Part shown: in pieces, positions 6,545 through 9,442 of the stretch
Layout of the letters: each line of letters opens with the position of its first letter
Position numbering within the stretch: the first letter of the stretch is position 1
Assembly (NCBI GenBank): GCA_949127925.1
Contig: CASBQX010000328.1
Coordinates: 1-9,442 of the forward strand
Origin: Synechococcales cyanobacterium PMM_0002
Lineage (GTDB): Bacteria; Cyanobacteriota; Cyanobacteriia; Elainellales; Elainellaceae
Length of the DNA: 9,442 bases
Reading direction: 5' to 3'
Program-made: the position numbers and the translations under genes
Notes under the pieces: generated by a model
The model's database searches: none
The model's input: only the letters and a program-made list of their open reading frames with translations
Told to the model about the DNA's origin: nothing

Positions 6545-7048
6545 TTATTCTTTGCAGTTCAGAGACTCTCGCGTGTCTACCCCCGTGACTGGATTCACAC
6601 CCGTAGCCGACGCACACAGCCCCACCACCTGATCCCCATCAAGCACTGCAAAACTAAAGTCGGCTCCAGTTACCGTTGCACCCCTAAAGTTAGACTTCAG
6701 CAGCATGGCCGAGGTCAGCACCGCATCGCTCAGATCGGCTTCGGCCAGGTTTGTGATGTAGGCGATCGCATCTGTCAGGTCAGCCCCGCGAAAATTAGCC
6801 TGCTTCAACTCTGAGCCGTTAAACACCGCCCCGCGCAAGTCAGCGCCGCTGAAGTCAGCCCCTTTCAGTCTAGCGTTGGCAAACTCCGCTCGAATTAAGC
6901 TCTGATTTGAGAAATCTTTGCTGCTGGACTCCACATCGTCATAGGCTCGAATCGCGGCAGAACTAGCAGCCTGGGCCGCTAGGGGAACCGCCATCACCCA
7001 CATCAACAGGGTCAGAATGATGCCGAACAGAGGCTGAAATACACGCAT
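6545..7048 (-). CDS. secreted pentapeptide-repeat protein, probably periplasmic or thylakoid-lumenal
   Basis: From ATG at 7048 this gives 167 residues. A Sec-type signal peptide (MRVFQPLFG, then the hydrophobic IILTLLMWVMAVPLA) ends at a clear AQA-A cleavage motif near residue 27. The mature part has about 17 consecutive pentapeptides of the A(D/N)LXX type, such as RLKGA DFSGA DLRGA and NFRGA DLTDA, expected to fold as a right-handed quadrilateral beta helix. The C-terminus carries LCASATGVNPVTG and ends TRESLNCKE. Its two cysteines and 'GVNPxTGVDTRxSL' recall lumenal pentapeptide proteins of cyanobacteria and chloroplasts, where a disulfide is plausible. The biochemical role is unknown. GTG at 7072, eight codons upstream in frame, is an alternative start; neither start has a good ribosome-binding site, and ATG gives the more normal signal peptide. 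pheS lies 99 bp upstream on the same strand. Confidence 0.88.
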   Translation of the reverse strand: MRVFQPLFGIILTLLMWVMAVPLAAQAASSAAIRAYDDVESSSKDFSNQSLIRAEFANARLKGADFSGADLRGAVFNGSELKQANFRGADLTDAIAYITNLAEADLSDAVLTSAMLLKSNFRGATVTGADFSFAVLDGDQVVGLCASATGVNPVTGVDTRESLNCKE

Positions 7049-7147
7049 AACAAACGCTAAAGAGAGAATCACAGAACTGCATCAAACTTAACATTAATCG
7101 GCACCTCTCAGGGGCAGAGAGCGAACGGGCCGGCGAGGCGGCTAGGC

Positions 7148-8149
7148 TCAAAACTGCCGCAAAAACCGCAGGTCACTCTTATACAAATCACGAATGTCGG
7201 CCATTTGGTGTAGCACCATAGCAAACCGCTCCACCCCAAACCCCGCCGCAAACCCGGTATACACCTCCGGGTCATAGCCCACGGCCTTGAGCACATTTGG
7301 ATCTACCATGCCGCAACCAAGCACCTCCAGCCAGCGCCCGCGCCACTGCACATCCACCTCAGCGGATGGCTCGGTGAACGGGAAGAAACTGGGGCGAAAC
7401 CGGATCGGAATATCGCCAAACATCTCTTCCAAAAACACCTTGATCGTGCCCCGCAAGTCTGTGAACGTTAGCCCTTCATCTACAGCTAAAATCTCGATTT
7501 GGTGAAATACTGCTGAATGGGTGGCGTCTACCGTATCGCGCCGATACACCCGACCGGGAGCCGCAATCCGGATCGGAGGCTCGTTTTCTTCCATGTAGCG
7601 AATTTGCACAGTCGAGGTGTGGCTGCGCAACAGGTTGCCGTCTGGCAAGTAAAACGTGTCCTGCATGTCGCGCGCGGGGTGGTCTGGCGGCGTATTCAGC
7701 GCTTCAAAATTGTAGTAGTCGCTTTCCATCTCAGGCCCCTGGGCAACGGTGTAGCCCAGGCCCACGAAGATATCTAGCGCGCGTTCAATCGTGCTCGTGA
7801 GCGGGTGGCTGCTCCCCTGCGGCATAAACACACCGGGCATCGTCACATCTAGCGTTTCTGCCGCTAGCTGAGCCTCAATCTGGGCAGTTTGCAGGGCAGT
7901 TCGAGTTTGCTCTAAGCTGGCCTGTAGGGCTTCTTTCACCTCATTGGCCAACGCCCCAATCCGAGGCCGTTCGGCGGCATCGAGCTTGCCCATACTGCCT
8001 AACACTTGAGACAAACTCCCCTTTTTGCCCAGATATTTGATTCGGAGTTGCTCTAGGTCTTCTAGACAAGTCGCAGTGGCGATCGCCCCCTGCGCTTCCT
8101 GTTGCAACGTTCGCATCTGGCCTTCCAAGTCACTCAGCTGTGTGCTCAT
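7148..8149 (-). CDS. pheS: phenylalanyl-tRNA synthetase alpha subunit
   Basis: PheS is the catalytic alpha chain of the cytoplasmic alpha2beta2 enzyme that charges tRNA-Phe. Its 333 residues are the usual length. Residues 1-95 form the N-terminal helical hairpin (coiled coil) that contacts tRNA, including KYLGKKGSLSQVL. The class II catalytic core follows: DTFYLPDG and LLRSHTSTVQIR (173-184), motif 2 from GRVYRRDTVDATH to FHQIE (199-219), FFPFTEPSAEV (255-265), and motif 3 GFGVERFAM with Arg308. Ala301 in GFAAGFG aligns with E. coli Ala294, which sets the size of the phenylalanine pocket. pheT is absent here, as expected in cyanobacteria, where the two subunit genes are commonly unlinked. ATG at 8149 has no strong Shine-Dalgarno sequence. 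The gene is divergent from surE. Confidence 0.98.
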   Translation of the reverse strand: MSTQLSDLEGQMRTLQQEAQGAIATATCLEDLEQLRIKYLGKKGSLSQVLGSMGKLDAAERPRIGALANEVKEALQASLEQTRTALQTAQIEAQLAAETLDVTMPGVFMPQGSSHPLTSTIERALDIFVGLGYTVAQGPEMESDYYNFEALNTPPDHPARDMQDTFYLPDGNLLRSHTSTVQIRYMEENEPPIRIAAPGRVYRRDTVDATHSAVFHQIEILAVDEGLTFTDLRGTIKVFLEEMFGDIPIRFRPSFFPFTEPSAEVDVQWRGRWLEVLGCGMVDPNVLKAVGYDPEVYTGFAAGFGVERFAMVLHQMADIRDLYKSDLRFLRQF

Positions 8150-8188
8150 ACGTATCGCTAAATCGGGGAATAAAGTAGTCTTAGGTCT

Positions 8189-8226
8189 GGAACTCTGAGC
8201 GGGAAACTCTGAGCGGGGAACTCTGA
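8189..8226. repeat. three imperfect 12-14-bp repeats near the pheS start
   Basis: GGAACTCTGAGC (8189-8200), GGGAAACTCTGAGC (8201-8214) and GGGGAACTCTGAA (8215-8227) follow head to tail, 40-78 bp upstream of the pheS ATG. Spacing varies by one or two G or A residues. The repeats could mark a regulator site in the pheS promoter or be slippage products. Confidence 0.7.
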
Positions 8227-8322
8227 ATGAGGAGCAATGCCTCAGCTTCTTACCAGTTTAAGGGGAACGGGGAATTGCCGAACAGAGTATGGGGTGAAAC
8301 GATCACCGATCCGCAGCGGATT

Positions 8323-8370
8323 AAATTATTGCATCAGCAAATTATTGCATCAGCAGACGATTGCATCAGT
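8323..8370. repeat. three 16-bp tandem repeats upstream of surE
   Basis: AAATTATTGCATCAGC occurs exactly at 8323-8338 and 8339-8354. A third copy, AGACGATTGCATCAGT (8355-8370), matches at 12 of 16 positions and keeps ATTGCATCAG intact. The array ends 43 bp before the surE ATG, so it overlaps the likely promoter or leader. A conserved core with a degenerate flank is what a multiply bound regulator site would look like, but no regulator is known. Confidence 0.8.
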
Positions 8371-8413
8371 ATTCTTAAAACAGAATCTCACTCTCCACCA
8401 CTAAACGCTGTCC

Positions 8414-9250
8414 ATGAATCTTCTTCTTAGCAACGACGACGGCATCTTTTCCCTGGGCATTCGGACTTTGGCCAATACGCTAGCCGACGCAGGGCACCAG
8501 ATTACGGTAGTCTGCCCTGACCGAGAGCGCTCGGCAACCGGGCACGGCCTCACCTTGCACAAGCCCATCCGCGCCGAGTTAGTCGAGACGATCTTTCATC
8601 CCGCTATCAAGGCGTGGGCGTGTTCTGGCACGCCCTCAGACTGCGTTAAATTAGCCCTAGGTGCCCTGTTGGAGCAGCCACCAGATATGGTGCTTTCTGG
8701 CATTAACCACGGCTCCAACCTCGGTACTGACGTGCTCTACTCTGGCACCGTTTCAGCCGCCATGGAAGGTGCAATTGAGGGGATTCCTAGCATAGCGTTC
8801 AGCCTCACGAGCTTTGCCGCCCAAGATTTTCAGCCTGCTGCCAACTTTGCTAAGACATTAGTGCAACAGTTTGGCAAAAATCCGCTGCCTGAAGCCGTTT
8901 TGCTCAACGTTAACGTTCCGGCTGTACCCCAAGAGGCGATCGCTGGCGTGATGATGACTCGCCAAGGTCTGCGCCGCTACGTTGACCAGTTTGAACAGCG
9001 GACTGACCCACGCGGCAAAACCTACTACTGGCTAGCCGGAGAGCTGGTTCAAGATGTGCCTCAACCCAGTGTGGAGCTACTGGTAACGACGGCTCAGGGC
9101 AGCCGCATTTTAGATAGCGCATGGCTCAACAGCCTACCCACAGACGTCCAAGCTATTCGGGGCAACCATATTACAATTACGCCCTTGCAGTTTAATTTGA
9201 CCTGTGCCTCAGGGCTAGCCCACCTGCGCGACTGGCAGCTGGAACTTTAA
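8414..9250 (+). CDS. surE: 5'/3'-nucleotidase SurE
   Basis: SurE is a metal-dependent cytoplasmic phosphatase acting on nucleoside monophosphates (and, in some species, short polyphosphate), linked to stationary-phase survival. The sequence starts MNLLLSNDDG. The metal ligands known in the family are present: Asp8, Asp9, Ser40 (in RERSATGHGLTLHKP) and Asn98 (in SGINHGSNLG). Also typical are CSGTPSDCVKLAL (70-82), DVLYSGTVSAAMEGA, LLNVNVP, RQGLRRY, DPRGKTYYWL and the C-terminal TDVQAIRGNHITITPLQFNLT. Its 278 residues are somewhat longer than E. coli SurE (253); a looser stretch before TDVQAI accounts for part of that. ATG at 8414 gives the exact family N-terminus although no Shine-Dalgarno sequence precedes it. 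It is divergent from pheS; nothing downstream appears co-transcribed. Confidence 0.97.
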   Translation: MNLLLSNDDGIFSLGIRTLANTLADAGHQITVVCPDRERSATGHGLTLHKPIRAELVETIFHPAIKAWACSGTPSDCVKLALGALLEQPPDMVLSGINHGSNLGTDVLYSGTVSAAMEGAIEGIPSIAFSLTSFAAQDFQPAANFAKTLVQQFGKNPLPEAVLLNVNVPAVPQEAIAGVMMTRQGLRRYVDQFEQRTDPRGKTYYWLAGELVQDVPQPSVELLVTTAQGSRILDSAWLNSLPTDVQAIRGNHITITPLQFNLTCASGLAHLRDWQLEL

Positions 9251-9280
9251 CGCCGTTATCTGGAATTGGCGATAAATTTT
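9247..9280 (+). terminator. weak terminator candidate after surE
   Basis: TTAACGCC (9247-9254, overlapping the surE stop codon) can pair with GGCGATAA (9268-9275) in a 7-bp helix with one A-A mismatch and a 13-base loop. AATTTT follows at once. The stem is weak, so this is a position-based suggestion. Confidence 0.25.
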
Positions 9281-9324
9281 GGAAAGACAATTTAAAGAGA
9301 TTCTACAAAATGGAGACACTTTAC

Positions 9325-9442
9325 TTGACACTCCCCGGCGTGAACGCACGGGGATTCTTAATTCAGCGACTGACCTTTAAGCGCCGTATCTCTTGTGAGC
9401 AATCTTCAAACCTTTCAACCGTGAAAAGACACCAATTGACGA
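9325..9442 (-). mobile_element. right (TnpB-side) end of an IS200/IS605-family element, cut by the window edge
   Basis: On the minus strand the sequence reads TTAAGAATCCCCGTGCG, then TTCACGC and CGGGGAGTGTCAA. This is the hairpin and terminus widely seen downstream of tnpB in IS200/IS605 elements. The stem pairs 9333-9340 with 9345-9353 (8 bp with A9348 bulged, loop TGAA). The terminus GTGTCAA would end at 9325, followed by host DNA. On the minus strand a 25-codon frame enters from the window edge and stops at 9363-9365 (ending RRLKVSR), where tnpB usually ends, but it is too short to identify. The opposite orientation, with the left end abutting TTAC at 9321-9324, cannot be excluded. Neither tnpA nor an intact tnpB is in the window; it may equally be a remnant. 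Confidence 0.6.
9325..9442 (-). ncRNA. possible 3' part of a TnpB omegaRNA (reRNA) scaffold
   Basis: In characterised TnpB systems the guide RNA scaffold is transcribed from the 3' end of tnpB through the right-end hairpin, and the flanking host bases act as guide. Here the scaffold would end with the hairpin at 9333-9353 and GTGTCAA. The guide would begin at 9324 and read GTAAAGTGTCTCCATTTTGT on the minus strand. This depends on the element being of the tnpB type and on this orientation; only the 3' end is visible. Confidence 0.3.

Larger units (their letters stand above)
8150..8413. promoter_or_regulatory. divergent pheS-surE control region with short tandem repeats
   Basis: This 264-bp spacer must hold the promoters of both pheS (leftward) and surE (rightward). 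I see two groups of tandem repeats in it (listed separately) but no convincing -35/-10 pair, T-box or tRNA. Two short open frames within it are judged spurious. The base composition is more AT-rich near surE. Confidence 0.5.

Noticed and set aside
6455..6814. 119-codon plus-strand frame opposite the pentapeptide gene
   Set aside because: It starts inside the palindrome and runs antisense to a clear pentapeptide-repeat gene; the translation has no family features.
7105..7121. CTCTC/GAGAG hairpin between pheS and the pentapeptide gene as a terminator
   Set aside because: The 5-bp stem has no T tract on the minus strand, so it is too weak to call.
8323..8370. CRISPR-like array
   Set aside because: The 16-bp units are contiguous with no spacers and only three copies, and no cas genes are present.
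8237..8404. 55-codon plus-strand frame starting at ATG 8237 after GGAG
   Set aside because: The GGAG is too close to the ATG (2 bases), the composition is repeat-derived and the product has no protein-like pattern.
8227..8430. 67-codon plus-strand frame between pheS and surE
   Set aside because: It is built from the tandem repeats of the spacer, overlaps the surE start in another frame, has no ribosome-binding site and resembles no protein.

Overview
The window reads as a chromosomal segment of a cyanobacterium of moderate GC. The octamer GCGATCGC (HIP1) occurs about 14 times in 9.4 kb, which is typical of many cyanobacterial genomes and far above chance. The proteins fit this: a short chloroplast/cyanobacterial-type EF-Ts, a RecG with a long N-terminal extension, a secreted pentapeptide-repeat protein of the thylakoid-lumen type, and a pheS not followed by pheT. 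I infer a filamentous or Leptolyngbya-like lineage only loosely; the sequence does not fix the genus.

Layout. Positions 1-838 (minus strand) hold most of a Gfo/Idh/MocA NAD(P)-dependent oxidoreductase whose C-terminus lies beyond the left edge. A gap of about 330 bp contains 9-bp repeats, a likely extended -10 promoter and a long structured leader for rpsB. Next comes a plus-strand run of rpsB (S2), tsf (EF-Ts), an unrecognised 342-residue protein and recG. A terminator-like hairpin after tsf suggests that the unrecognised gene and recG (24 bp apart) form their own transcription unit, or are uncoupled from rpsB-tsf by attenuation. A palindrome plus tandem repeats separates recG from two convergent minus-strand genes, a pentapeptide-repeat protein and pheS. 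pheS is divergent from surE across a 264-bp spacer with two sets of short tandem repeats. The right edge carries a hairpin typical of the TnpB-side right end of an IS200/IS605-family element; the rest of that element lies outside.

How the genes work together. This is mostly housekeeping: translation (S2, EF-Ts, PheRS alpha), replication-fork rescue (RecG), nucleotide/stationary-phase metabolism (SurE), one envelope or lumen protein and one sugar-type oxidoreductase. I see no defence island, CRISPR array, toxin-antitoxin pair or biosynthetic cluster, and no clear evidence of a new multi-gene system. The least explained items are the unknown protein upstream of recG with its in-frame (ELS)5 repeat, the short tandem repeats in the promoter regions, and the transposon end with a possible omegaRNA at the right edge.
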